A stretch of 29,428 nucleotides of DNA from a virus, in IMG/VR virus record IMGVR_UViG_3300031251_000977, positions 1-29,428 of that record. The stretch is one strand, 5' to 3'. The translations under genes and the position numbers were made by a program. This document shows, in pieces, positions 14,713-23,360 of the stretch (position 1 is the stretch's first letter; every line of letters begins with the position of its first letter). The notes under the pieces are model-generated. The model worked only from the letters and a program-made list of their open reading frames with translations, was not told the DNA's origin and ran no database searches.

Positions 14713-15432
14713 ATGGCTGCAAAGGTCCGCGGACTCAATAGTAAAGCGATCTTACAGGTCGAGGAGGACGGTGATATCGACCGCTACGGCGTCCACACGA
14801 TCACCCGCGTCGAGATGGTCCCCGCCGAGCTCTTCGGAGACCTCCTCCGCCGCGTCGGCACGCTGCATCCTCGGTGGACTTCCATGGCGCTTTCAAAGGC
14901 CACCTGGAAGCTCGTGGAGGCCGGCACGTTCTATCGGATCACCTACATTTATGAGGGCTTCATTGGCTCGATTCCCGATGCTACCTATGAGTTCACCGGC
15001 GCACTCAGTGAGGAGCCAATTCAGACGCATGTGAATTTCGCGGACTTCGCGGGCACGCCTGCGTCCCCCTTGAATGGTGCCATCTTCCTGGATCCTGATA
15101 CCGGAAAGCCCACCACGGACAACGCCAAGGGCGTGTTCTTCGAGTTCGCCGCGATGAGTGGCGATGCGACGAACGATCTCGCGGGCGTCTCCAGCTACGA
15201 AAGCCGCGGTGGCACCTTCACGGAAGTCTCGTTTGCCACCAACCGCCCGAGCGACCTTGGCAATCTAGGCACCATCGCTACTCCGTCCGGTCCCCATCCC
15301 TCCGGTGGTGCCGGCCGGAACTACCTCTATGCCGAGATATCCTACCGCCAACGCGGCTTCATTTTCGAAATCCGCAAGAGCTGGAAACTCTCCGGCCGCA
15401 ACGGATGGAACACCAAGATCTATAACTCCTGA
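14713..15432 (+). CDS. Virion protein of unknown function (239 aa)
   Basis: I start at ATG 14713 (MAAKVRGLNSKAILQVEEDG) because the longer frame is antisense to the HTH gene. The protein is mostly beta (YGVHTITRVEMVP, FYRITYIYEGFIGS, FFEFAAMSG, YLYAEISYRQRGFIFEIRKSW) with no membrane segment. It is the first of three adjacent genes (to 17394) with short spacing and no recognised family. Position between head completion and tail genes suggests a virion component, perhaps of the tail tip or an adsorption structure, since no other tip genes are found. The function is not known. Confidence 0.7.
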   Translation: MAAKVRGLNSKAILQVEEDGDIDRYGVHTITRVEMVPAELFGDLLRRVGTLHPRWTSMALSKATWKLVEAGTFYRITYIYEGFIGSIPDATYEFTGALSEEPIQTHVNFADFAGTPASPLNGAIFLDPDTGKPTTDNAKGVFFEFAAMSGDATNDLAGVSSYESRGGTFTEVSFATNRPSDLGNLGTIATPSGPHPSGGAGRNYLYAEISYRQRGFIFEIRKSWKLSGRNGWNTKIYNS

Positions 15433-15435
15433 TCC

Positions 15436-16026
15436 ATGTTCCACGATCTACATCGCCGTAAAGGTCAGGGGCCGATCACGAATGACGACTTCAACCTTCT
15501 TCTAAGGCGGCTGCAGGGCACTGTCATCAGTCCCGGCCCCGGCATGTTCATGCGCCGCTCCGAGCATGGCACCACTCTCTGGACGAAACCGCCCTGGATG
15601 CTCGCCGGCCGATCCACCTCGTGCCCGTTTGGCGATGTCTACAGCAAGGTCGCGGATGGTGATACCGATCCGAGCCCGTTTCTACGCGGCGGCATCGTAT
15701 CCGGCGGCACCGGGAATATCACGGTCGATGACTTCAACCTTGGCACCGACCCGATGGAGGATGGGCTGCGGTTCTGGGTGAAGGTATCGTTTACGGCACT
15801 GGTGGACTCCGGAGTGCTACTGATAGGCGGCAATGTCACCGCGGCTGAAATCGATTTCGGCGACTCCCTGCCCGATAACGACCCATGCACCAAGGATGCT
15901 CCCGCCGGCACCTACTACGTGGATTTGGGCGACTGGCAAAACCAAATCTTCCGCCCCTCATCCTGCGGAAACATTACCAGCTTCACCCAGTGCAAGGGCA
16001 CACCGGGCTGGGCGCGTGGAGTCTGA
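15436..16026 (+). CDS. Virion protein of unknown function (196 aa)
   Basis: It starts three bases after the previous stop (MFHDLHRRKGQGPITNDDF). The protein is beta-rich and contains several Cys (TSCPFGD, NDPCTKD, SSCGNITSFTQCKG), so disulfides or metal binding are possible in a virion setting. The strand pattern GLRFWVKVSFTALVDSGVLLIGG is compatible with a jelly-roll or tail-type beta-sandwich. I do not recognise the family. Tight spacing to both neighbours implies that they are made and used together. Confidence 0.7.
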   Translation: MFHDLHRRKGQGPITNDDFNLLLRRLQGTVISPGPGMFMRRSEHGTTLWTKPPWMLAGRSTSCPFGDVYSKVADGDTDPSPFLRGGIVSGGTGNITVDDFNLGTDPMEDGLRFWVKVSFTALVDSGVLLIGGNVTAAEIDFGDSLPDNDPCTKDAPAGTYYVDLGDWQNQIFRPSSCGNITSFTQCKGTPGWARGV

Positions 16027-16029
16027 TCC

Positions 16030-17394
16030 ATGGAAGACATCGAGACGCTCGACGACTGGAACGCTTACGACACCGCCTGCGGCTGTTGCCCGATGCCGGC
16101 TTGTCCGGCCCCGGTTCTCCAATGCGAGATTCACGCCCTGGAGATCTATCCCTGCGGTGTTCAGATTGCGTCGTTCCTGATCCCGAACAAGCCATCGAAC
16201 TGCGTCATTCTCTCGCAGTTTTTCAAAACGTTCGTTCACACGATCACTTACAACCGCACCAAAACGGTCATCTCCTCATTCGGCGGGATCACCAATACCA
16301 CCACGGAAGTCTGGGAAAGCGTCTGCAAAACCACCGATACCTATGCTTATGGCACCCGGCCATCGTCCGGTTCGGATTCAGGGTCGGGCATGGATGGCGG
16401 CGGTGTTACCTCAAGTTCGTCGGATGATTCACGTGCCTGCTATTTCACGCGCCTGATCGAACCAGGCACCGCCTTCAGCGACTATAGCTACAATTACGAC
16501 TATTCCGGTGATCCGACCGACCTTCCCACGGGGACCAAGCTGACCCAAAATGACCATCGGACTCAGAGCTACCACGGTGATCCGGTTTTCAACCGCCACA
16601 CCGGCTGCGAGTCGAGTAATACCATCAGCTACCACGGTGCGCCATCGTGGACCGATCACGTTCACAACCGGTGCCCCGACTGCGGCCCACAAGGGCTCGG
16701 TGAGCGGCTTATCGAAGGCACCACCATCACTTACACCAGCACGACGCATGAACACACCGGTGACACGTCGAACGGCACCACGGATGAAACGGCAGTCTCC
16801 GATTCCTATGAGTTTTCGAACCCGGTTACGGTCGGAGACTTGGAAGCTGAGTTGAATTTGAGGTTTGCGGCCTGGTTCTACACGGGGACGCCTACAGGGG
16901 GCGGTTGTTCCGCAGATCGGCACCTCACTCTTGCCACTTGCGACACGGATTCGGATTCCGAAAATGAATCGGTTTCGGACGGTGACGAGACAGGCCTTCT
17001 CGACTGCCCACAGGCCTTGTCGGCTTCGCGGATGAAATACCGCCACATGATCCCCATCGAGCACACCGGGGATATCATGAATATGGACTGGCAGGAGGTG
17101 CGCTTTCCCGAGGGCTACGATCCGACCGACCGGAGTTCTCCTCAGCCCTCCAGGAGTGAGGCCGTGGACAAGCACTATGTGTGGCATGGCCCAGCCTCTG
17201 GCGACCAGTCGGACCCATCCTGGTATACCCCGTGGTCCAATGAAATTTCCATCGACAGCGGAAACGGCTCGATCCGCATCGTGAATCTGCGGATCACCTG
17301 CTACAATTCACCGTTTGGGGTGAAGCCCCAGTATATCGGAGAGCAATACATCTGGGATGACACGGATTCAGATTCTGATTCCGATGGAGACTGA
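16030..17394 (+). CDS. Cys-rich, Asp-Ser-tailed virion protein (454 aa)
   Basis: The start is three bases after the previous stop. The N-terminus has a Cys cluster (CGCCPMPACPAPVLQC at 18-33), the middle another (NRCPDCGPQG), and there is a repeated SYHG[DA]P motif. Two acidic low-complexity runs, DTDSDSENESVSDGDE around 312-327 and a terminal DTDSDSDSDGD, resemble Ca-binding or linker segments. The first run lies between two more ordered parts, the latter containing EHTGDIMNMDWQEVRFPEGY. No family is recognised. Its end overlaps the glycosyltransferase start by 11 bases. A tail-tip or adsorption role is a guess from location. Confidence 0.7.
   Translation: MEDIETLDDWNAYDTACGCCPMPACPAPVLQCEIHALEIYPCGVQIASFLIPNKPSNCVILSQFFKTFVHTITYNRTKTVISSFGGITNTTTEVWESVCKTTDTYAYGTRPSSGSDSGSGMDGGGVTSSSSDDSRACYFTRLIEPGTAFSDYSYNYDYSGDPTDLPTGTKLTQNDHRTQSYHGDPVFNRHTGCESSNTISYHGAPSWTDHVHNRCPDCGPQGLGERLIEGTTITYTSTTHEHTGDTSNGTTDETAVSDSYEFSNPVTVGDLEAELNLRFAAWFYTGTPTGGGCSADRHLTLATCDTDSDSENESVSDGDETGLLDCPQALSASRMKYRHMIPIEHTGDIMNMDWQEVRFPEGYDPTDRSSPQPSRSEAVDKHYVWHGPASGDQSDPSWYTPWSNEISIDSGNGSIRIVNLRITCYNSPFGVKPQYIGEQYIWDDTDSDSDSDGD
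16567..16639 (+). repeat. 13-bp direct repeat in the Cys-rich gene
   Basis: AGCTACCACGGTG occurs at 16567-16579 and again at 16627-16639, 60 bases apart and in the same reading frame, encoding SYHGDP and SYHGAP. The following codons differ, so this is an old internal duplication of about 20 residues rather than a fresh one. Confidence 0.6.
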
Positions 17395-19003
17395 TCCCTT
17401 CGCCCCGCCGCCCGGGCACGTGCCGCTGCCACTTGCCAAAAAACTTCCGGCCAATCGGCCGGCCATGGTCCGCATGCGGCTGAAGGGGTCAGCCAACGAG
17501 GGTCATCTTTACCGTGGCCAGCACCTTCACACGCCATGCATCGGGTGCGGGGGAAGGGCGCCATCCAGTTCGTCATCCACCGGGATTTTTCGTCCAACGA
17601 TTTCCGGGGAAGTCTCCAAGTCTCTGAAAACCCTCGTCTACACGCTTCGTTACGGTGAGCCGGATTGGATCCTCGCCTGTGCCCCAACCCTTGATGTGTG
17701 GTGCTCCCGGCACCATCTCCCGTTGAAAGTGGTCTCCACCTGGCCGGAGGACTACCCCAGTTCGAAATTCGTTTATGTGGACCTCTTGCGCGAGTTTCTC
17801 GCCAGCACGGCTGATCGGGCACTCTTCATCGATGCGGACGTCTACATTCATCCGCTCGCGCCGATGATGGCGCTTGAAGCACCCGGACTGCACGCTCGCG
17901 CCGATCTTCCAGCCTCGACCCCACGATGGGCTGACTGGTTGGCACGTCACTATACCGGGCAGGACTTCTCAACCCACACTTACCGGCAGGCCGGCGTCTG
18001 GTCCTGTGATCGGGAGTCGGCTCGGATGATCCTGGCAGAGGCTGATTCTTCCTCAATGATCAAGGGATTCATGGAGCAACACCAGTGGAACGTGTGGCTC
18101 GCCCGGGCTGCAGCGAAGGGGATGCCGCTAGTGACGCTGCCCGATGGCTGGAATCGCCTGCCCCATCGTGAGCATGATCCTGCCTGGTTCTTTCACCTGG
18201 CTGGATCGACCAAAATGCAGGACCTGCAGTCCGTACGCGATCGCCATCAGCTTCCGGCGGTTCCCGAACCGGTGAGGCGGATTGAGAATCCTCCAGACGA
18301 TCCCCTGGCCATCGTCTACCCTTGGCTTTCAACTGCCGCTGATTGGGACGAACTTCGGTATTCCCTTCGATCCGTGGAAGCTCATTTTACTGATCAGGAG
18401 TGCCCGATCTACATCCTCGGCGACAAGCGGCCCGATTGGTTGGCAGCGAAGAGCGGCCGCGTCAGATTCATTGAGTCTCCGACTTACGCCGCCGCCCTCG
18501 AAACCGGACTTCAGCTCGCGCGACAAGTCATCTGGATGAACGATGACATTTATCTGCTCAAAGAGTGCTCGGCTGAATACCTTGGCACGCCACTGGTTCG
18601 AAAAACCGACCGCGTTGGAGACGCTCTCCGGTGGGCGCATGGGCGGAATGCCTATCGCCGTGGCAAGGCTCGTGTTGTGCTCGCGCTCCATCATCTTGGC
18701 ATGGATCGGGTCGCTGATTTTTCGACCCATACCCCCTATTTGTATGAAAGGGGAAAGGCTATCCAGACATTGGAGGCTATCGGGCTGTTTCATAAGATAC
18801 CCTTTGAAACCGCCTACTATAATCACCATCGGATCACTGGCCGGGATCAGGGTTCGGCCAAAACGGATAACCTGACCAATGCGGCTGCCCGCTATCTCAA
18901 TCACAGTGGCCGCACTCTCAACGCCGTGCTGAAGCTGGGCATTCAACGCCTGTTTCCCACCCCGTCCCCATGGGAGACGGTTGACGCCCCCGCGTCCCCA
19001 TGA
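17384..19003 (+). CDS. Two-domain glycosyltransferase / Stealth-like transferase
   Basis: I start at ATG 17384 (METDPFAPPP), overlapping the previous gene by 11 bases; ATG 17357 or 17465 are alternatives. Numbering from 17384 (539 aa), residues about 80-260 form a GT-A-like domain: KFVYVDLLREFL, then ALFIDADVYIHP with the DxD-type DAD at 150-152. The second half contains WDELRYSLRSVEAHF at 320-334, PIYILGDKRPDWL and VIWMNDDIYLL with NDD at 386-388, then a DFSTHTPYL motif near 445. These match the CR2/CR3 features of Stealth-type sugar-phosphate transferases. A membrane segment is absent. It could glycosylate virion proteins or alter host surface sugars; the acceptor is unknown. Finding it inside a phage tail region is unusual. 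Confidence 0.75.
   Translation: METDPFAPPPGHVPLPLAKKLPANRPAMVRMRLKGSANEGHLYRGQHLHTPCIGCGGRAPSSSSSTGIFRPTISGEVSKSLKTLVYTLRYGEPDWILACAPTLDVWCSRHHLPLKVVSTWPEDYPSSKFVYVDLLREFLASTADRALFIDADVYIHPLAPMMALEAPGLHARADLPASTPRWADWLARHYTGQDFSTHTYRQAGVWSCDRESARMILAEADSSSMIKGFMEQHQWNVWLARAAAKGMPLVTLPDGWNRLPHREHDPAWFFHLAGSTKMQDLQSVRDRHQLPAVPEPVRRIENPPDDPLAIVYPWLSTAADWDELRYSLRSVEAHFTDQECPIYILGDKRPDWLAAKSGRVRFIESPTYAAALETGLQLARQVIWMNDDIYLLKECSAEYLGTPLVRKTDRVGDALRWAHGRNAYRRGKARVVLALHHLGMDRVADFSTHTPYLYERGKAIQTLEAIGLFHKIPFETAYYNHHRITGRDQGSAKTDNLTNAAARYLNHSGRTLNAVLKLGIQRLFPTPSPWETVDAPASP
18981..18986 (+). promoter_or_regulatory. TTGACG variant of the start-proximal motif
   Basis: TTGACG lies 13 bases before ATG 19000 and codes for part of the end of the glycosyltransferase (V-D). 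It is a five-of-six match with shorter spacing, so it is a weaker case. Confidence 0.3.
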
Positions 19004-19797
19004 TCTCGGCCAAAGTCGATTGCTCCGGCATGTTGGATGCCATGGGAGACTTCGCGAAGCTCACCCGCAAGGACATGCAGGTAGAGATGCGCGCCCAGGC
19101 TGGCATGCTCATCGGTCACGTGATCGCCCTCACGCCCCCGGGAGGTGGAAAAGGCCAGGCAATGAGCATTCAGGGCGGGGTGAACATCAGCGCCAAGCAG
19201 CACGGTGAAAAGAGCATCGCGGCCGATATCGCCCGGATATTCCCGACCACCAAGGCCTCCGAAGCCGAGGTCCGCGGCTGGATCAAGAACGGCGTGAAAG
19301 TCAGCATCGGCAGCAACAAGCGCGCCGTGCTGGTGAAGGACATCGCCTTCTCGATTGCAAAGATGAAACAAGTCCACCAGCTCGCCCGGAATCCAAGGTC
19401 CGGACGCGTCACGGTTGCCGGGGGCGACAACTGCGCATTCACCACCAGCGCCCTGCTCAAGCAATACACCAAGATCGAGCAGGCGAAGGCCGGCAAGCTC
19501 GCCGCTGGCTGGCTGGCAGCGGCGGATGAGCTGCGTACCTCGAAGCGCTACATGCCGGCGTGGATCACCCGCCAGGGGCGACGCCCGGGCGGCGTGGAAG
19601 TCATGGAGCGGGACGCCGGCACCGTCATCCACATGCACAACGATCAGACCTGGTTCCCAGGCGATATGACCGTTCGCGTCCAGTTCGCCCTTGATCGCCG
19701 GGAGAAAGGCATCCGCAAGGCGATGGACGCGATCATCGAGCGCCGCGGCAAGGCTGCCGAGAAAAAGCAGGGCGCCGGCGGCGTGAAGGGCGGTTGA
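19000..19797 (+). CDS. HK97 gp10/lambda Z-like tail or neck protein
   Basis: ATG 19000 overlaps the glycosyltransferase TGA (ATGA). The 265-residue protein begins with FAKLTRKDMQVEMRAQAGMLIGHVIALTPP at 18-47, the pattern of gp10-like neck and tail-completion proteins (helix, then ...v...TP), and continues with a longer helical middle than the usual 120-190 residues. The C-terminal portion is Lys/Arg-rich with helices (DRREKGIRKAMDAIIERRGKAAEKKQ). In the lambda order it would correspond to Z. It should cap or join the tail to the neck; the assignment rests on the N-terminal pattern and position. Confidence 0.65.
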   Translation: MISAKVDCSGMLDAMGDFAKLTRKDMQVEMRAQAGMLIGHVIALTPPGGGKGQAMSIQGGVNISAKQHGEKSIAADIARIFPTTKASEAEVRGWIKNGVKVSIGSNKRAVLVKDIAFSIAKMKQVHQLARNPRSGRVTVAGGDNCAFTTSALLKQYTKIEQAKAGKLAAGWLAAADELRTSKRYMPAWITRQGRRPGGVEVMERDAGTVIHMHNDQTWFPGDMTVRVQFALDRREKGIRKAMDAIIERRGKAAEKKQGAGGVKGG

Positions 19798-19799
19798 CA
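19794..19799 (+). promoter_or_regulatory. TTGACA start-proximal motif (gene at 19816)
   Basis: The preceding gene's TGA is embedded in the hexamer (GGT TGA CAA). It ends exactly 16 bases before ATG 19816, and the spacer has no Shine-Dalgarno-like purine run, so the motif is the only visible signal here. Confidence 0.5.
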
Positions 19800-19815
19800 A
19801 GCGATCGCGCGGTGT

Positions 19816-20694
19816 ATGCGCCTCTTCGTCGATCTCGATCTTCTCCAGCTCGTCCGCGCCCAGAATGACCGCCAGCCGGTCACCAATCTGGAATATAAGC
19901 GCGGTGATACCACTCCATTGGAAATCGGCTTCGTGCGCTCCGGCGTCCTCACGGCTCTGCCGACTGATGCTGTCCTGACCTTTGCCCTGAAAGTGAAAGG
20001 CCAGTATGACTCGGATCCGCTGGTCCTTTTCAATGACTTTACCGCCGGCACCGACCCGATCACCTACACCGGTGCCCCGAGCTTTAACACCGTCGAGCTC
20101 AACACGGCGTTGCACGTCGATAGTGACGGGACCAACGATCTGGCGTTCATCGATCTGATGGGCGAGCTGTCGTGGGCAGTGGCCGATGTGGATCCGGTTT
20201 CGATCAAGACGTTCACTGCCCGGGTGAACAACGATGTCGTCCGCGGCGATGAGGGGCTGCCCGTCAAATTGCCTGGACCGGCTGAATCCCGCATGCTCAA
20301 GCGAAAGGTCACCACGGATGAGACCACCACCGCCCTCACTCTGGATGGTCTGGACCTCAACGAGGACAACATGATCCCGCTCCCGGCCAATCAGGCGGTC
20401 CTGATCACCGGCACCGTTCATGTCCGCCATAGCTCCGGATTCACACGCGCCTGGAGCCTCGCCGCCCTCATCAACCGCGGCGATGGCGACGCCGTGTTCG
20501 TCGGCGACCCTACCCCTACCCTCATCGCGGGAGACGCCACTACCGACACCTACGATCTCGCCTGCGAGATCTCCGGCAGTGGCGATCGCTTCTTCATCGC
20601 GATCGAATCCAACAAGGCCCAGTGGTTTGCCAATCTGACCATCGTCCGGAATTCCTACGATGTCGCCACCGATCCCGACAGCGGCGGAGTCTAA
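19816..20694 (+). CDS. Putative baseplate/tail-fibre base protein (292 aa)
   Basis: The N-terminal half (VTNLEYKRGDTTPLEIGFVRSG, AVLTFALKVKGQYDSDPLVLFNDF at 21-75) has a beta-sandwich pattern seen in BppU-like or upper baseplate and fibre attachment proteins of phages. The second half is a further beta domain (ITGTVHVRHSSGFTRAWSLAALINRG, DTYDLACEISGSGDRFFIAIE), like a virion-bound head or knob domain. It sits directly before the large tail fibre gene, 12 bases apart, so it is likely the fibre's adaptor. The exact family is not certain. Confidence 0.65.
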   Translation: MRLFVDLDLLQLVRAQNDRQPVTNLEYKRGDTTPLEIGFVRSGVLTALPTDAVLTFALKVKGQYDSDPLVLFNDFTAGTDPITYTGAPSFNTVELNTALHVDSDGTNDLAFIDLMGELSWAVADVDPVSIKTFTARVNNDVVRGDEGLPVKLPGPAESRMLKRKVTTDETTTALTLDGLDLNEDNMIPLPANQAVLITGTVHVRHSSGFTRAWSLAALINRGDGDAVFVGDPTPTLIAGDATTDTYDLACEISGSGDRFFIAIESNKAQWFANLTIVRNSYDVATDPDSGGV

Positions 20695-20706
20695 ATTTCC
20701 TAATCC

Positions 20707-23073
20707 GTGATCCCGCAACTCCCCACCTCGATCCCGACCAGCTTCACGCCCGATGATCCCGCCTTGCATCGGTTGATCAGGGCGGGCGTCATTTCTTCGG
20801 TCCGGAATTTTAGTTTCGCCTCTTCTCTGCCATCCGGCGCCACTCTCACCCGTGCGACTACCGGCACCCGTGTGAATTCCTCAGGCGTCGTCGTCACCGA
20901 GGCCATCGACGTTGCCCGCTTCGATTACGATCCCGGCACCCACGCCGCTCTCGGCCTGCTGGTCGAGCCATCCGTCACCAATCTCTGCCTCCAGTCGAAT
21001 TCCTTCGATAGCGCTACCTGGCAGAAATCCCACGGTAGTGCGGCAGCCAATACCGTTGCCTCGCCCTCCGGTGCCACCGATGCCGACACGCTGACCCTCT
21101 CGACCACCGCCTACGACCTTTACCAGGCATTTACCGGCCTTACCCCCGGCGCGTTCTACACCCTCGCCCTCTGGGTCAAGCTCGGCACCGCTACCAACTT
21201 CGCCACGGTGGTCAATGATACCACGGCCTGGAATACCATCGCCGGATCCAAGACCTGGACTACCGCCGATGGTCTTTCCACCAGCGCCTGGAAGCGAATC
21301 AGCATCCGCATCATCGGCCCTGCCAATGGTAAGCTGAACTTCCACTTGGGTGCCCATGGCAACAGCGATGCTGCCCAGCAAACCGCTGGCACCGTCTTTG
21401 CGTGGGGCGCCATGCTGGTTACTGGCTCCATCGTCCCGCCGGACATCGCCACCACGACAGCAGCGGTCACCCGAGCGGCCGATATCCTCACACTGCCGCT
21501 TTCGGACGGGGTCTATCAAATCACCTACACCGATGCCAATGGTAGCCAGACCGCCGTCGATACCGTCATTTCCGGCCGCGTCTACCCTCGCGATGGCCAG
21601 AACCATCTCACCGGTATCACTGCCCTCCGCCTCCGCGCCGAGCCCGCGCTTGATACCGACGCCGCCACTTTCATCGCCGCCAATGGCCTCCGCCGTGCCG
21701 ATGCCCGTGCCGCCCTCAGTGCCTTCGCCGTCGCGGTAAAAGCCTCCACCGTCCCATGGTCCGACGTCGTCGCCTGGCCGCTTGCCCCGCAGCGGAACAA
21801 GCTCACCGGAGCCACCATGGCCCCCTTCGGAGGCTGGACGGCTGCTCTCCAGACGGCCTCACTCAGCAATGAGTCATTGATGCGCACCGGCGATACCTAC
21901 GGCCTCTACACCAACGACGGAAGCACGACTACCGCGTCCACGATGACGCGAGTCTCCATCCCCTCGCTGCCGCTCTCTGGGGATTACGGCTTCATTCAGC
22001 TCTGCCGCCCCCTCGGCAATCCGGCGGCCAATCGGGCCACCTATCAGGTGGGCAACATCTACGCCCTCCAGACCGGCTCCTGGACGAATTCGCTGCTGAC
22101 CGACTTCGATTCCACCTTTACGCGCTCCTCGTGGTCCTCGCAGTGCAATGCGTATGGTCATGTCATGATCGGCTCTGGCCCGGCCGTAATGCTGGCCGAA
22201 TACGGCAGCCGCCGTACGATTGCGGCCAACGATCACGGCACATTTACCGCCTATCTCGGCTCAAAGGCTGTCGCGGGAGCCGTTGGCAATAGCGACACCA
22301 CCGGCTACCCGGAAATTATTCTCGAAGGAGCGGTGCTTCTCAACAACGCCACCGAAGCGAAGTGGAACACCCTCGCCGCCATCGCGAAGGCGACCCTCGC
22401 CGTTCAGGACAATAGACAACAAAATTTCCTGATCCAGCTCGGCCAGAGCCAGCCGGAAATCAACATGGCCATGCACTTCGATCGGCAAATTGCCATCGAT
22501 TCCGATTGGCGCGGGCGAATGACGGTGGACTATTATTCCCGCAGCAATCAGCCCCTTTCCCAATGGATCGGGGCTGCACCATACGCACGCACCGGCTACT
22601 ACCTCACCGATGTTTACAAGGGCGATGGAACATCCCTCATGGAGCTGCAAATTGCCCATGAAACACGCAGCAAGCGCCGCATCGTTCTTCTGCTTTGGCA
22701 CGGTGAAGCGGGTGCTGGTTACGTGCAATCCGGAACCGATGCGGACAAGGATTTTCAGGCCAACACCTATCAGGATCAACTGAATGCCTTTCTCGGCTTC
22801 ATCCGAGCGGACGTCGCGGCGATGGGGATGGAACTGAAAATCATCCTGTGCCAGATCGCCTGGATCACCGCCACCGGAAACGACCTGACCCGCACCAACA
22901 CGGTGCGCGCCGCCCAGGCCGCTGTCGTCGCTGCCAATCCCGCCGACATGGTCCTGGTCGATACCACTCAATTCGAGCGCAATACCACTGATAACATGCA
23001 CCTTGATGGAGTGGGTCGCCAACAGTTCGTCTCCACCGTCTGGCCTATCGTGAAATCCCTGTTGCCGCCCTGA
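20707..23073 (+). CDS. Tail fibre/spike with C-terminal SGNH (SASA) esterase domain
   Basis: A 788-residue receptor-binding-type protein starting at GTG 20707. The N-terminal part has a phage particle-attachment/lectin-like segment: HAALGLLVEPSVTNLCLQSN at 79-98 and AWKRISIRI..., a jelly-roll pattern common in fibres. A middle part (about 300-570) is a lectin/LamG-like beta region. The C-terminus (about 574-788) has the SGNH hydrolase blocks of sialate O-acetylesterase-like (SASA) enzymes: GQSQ at 579-582 with Ser581, WHGE at 664-667, and DNMH with Asp762 and His765 (DxxH). It likely binds and de-acetylates a host surface polysaccharide. The substrate is unknown. Confidence 0.85.
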   Translation: MIPQLPTSIPTSFTPDDPALHRLIRAGVISSVRNFSFASSLPSGATLTRATTGTRVNSSGVVVTEAIDVARFDYDPGTHAALGLLVEPSVTNLCLQSNSFDSATWQKSHGSAAANTVASPSGATDADTLTLSTTAYDLYQAFTGLTPGAFYTLALWVKLGTATNFATVVNDTTAWNTIAGSKTWTTADGLSTSAWKRISIRIIGPANGKLNFHLGAHGNSDAAQQTAGTVFAWGAMLVTGSIVPPDIATTTAAVTRAADILTLPLSDGVYQITYTDANGSQTAVDTVISGRVYPRDGQNHLTGITALRLRAEPALDTDAATFIAANGLRRADARAALSAFAVAVKASTVPWSDVVAWPLAPQRNKLTGATMAPFGGWTAALQTASLSNESLMRTGDTYGLYTNDGSTTTASTMTRVSIPSLPLSGDYGFIQLCRPLGNPAANRATYQVGNIYALQTGSWTNSLLTDFDSTFTRSSWSSQCNAYGHVMIGSGPAVMLAEYGSRRTIAANDHGTFTAYLGSKAVAGAVGNSDTTGYPEIILEGAVLLNNATEAKWNTLAAIAKATLAVQDNRQQNFLIQLGQSQPEINMAMHFDRQIAIDSDWRGRMTVDYYSRSNQPLSQWIGAAPYARTGYYLTDVYKGDGTSLMELQIAHETRSKRRIVLLLWHGEAGAGYVQSGTDADKDFQANTYQDQLNAFLGFIRADVAAMGMELKIILCQIAWITATGNDLTRTNTVRAAQAAVVAANPADMVLVDTTQFERNTTDNMHLDGVGRQQFVSTVWPIVKSLLPP

Positions 23074-23077
23074 CCTG

Positions 23078-23083
23078 TTGACA
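23078..23083 (+). promoter_or_regulatory. TTGACA start-proximal motif (gene at 23100)
   Basis: The hexamer follows the fibre stop by four bases and is exactly 16 bases before ATG 23100. The spacer (gcgccatcccccgatt) is pyrimidine-rich with no Shine-Dalgarno sequence at all. Confidence 0.5.
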
Positions 23084-23099
23084 GCGCCATCCCCCGATT

Positions 23100-23360
23100 A
23101 TGGCCAGCGAACTCTATAACGCCACCGTTGCGGCGGGCGCCTATTCCACGGACATCACGGTCACTTCCAACGGCCTCGTCGGGGTGGTTTCTGATACCCC
23201 CATCCAGATCCATGATGTGAGCACGCTCGGTGGTGTCGAAAAGCTCACGCCCCTGCTGAAAACCCCGGCCGCCGGCGCGTTGTTCGTGCTTTCCGTCTCC
23301 GGCACCATCCGGATCTATTCGCTCGGCTCTTCGGCCTCCAAGGTGAAGGTGAACGCATGA
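23100..23360 (+). CDS. Small beta-rich virion protein (86 aa)
   Basis: The 86-residue protein (MASELYNATVAAGAYSTDITV...) is made of short strands and turns (FVLSVSGTIRIYSLGSS) with no hydrophobic helix. Its end overlaps the tail-terminator-like gene (ATGA at 23357). It follows the fibre gene, so it could be a fibre partner, chaperone or small decoration protein. No recognised family. Confidence 0.65.
   Translation: MASELYNATVAAGAYSTDITVTSNGLVGVVSDTPIQIHDVSTLGGVEKLTPLLKTPAAGALFVLSVSGTIRIYSLGSSASKVKVNA

Noticed and set aside
18943-20769. 608-codon open frame on the minus strand
   Set aside because: It mirrors the gp10-like and baseplate-like genes, which have clear protein patterns, coupled starts and stops; the antisense translation shows no domain.
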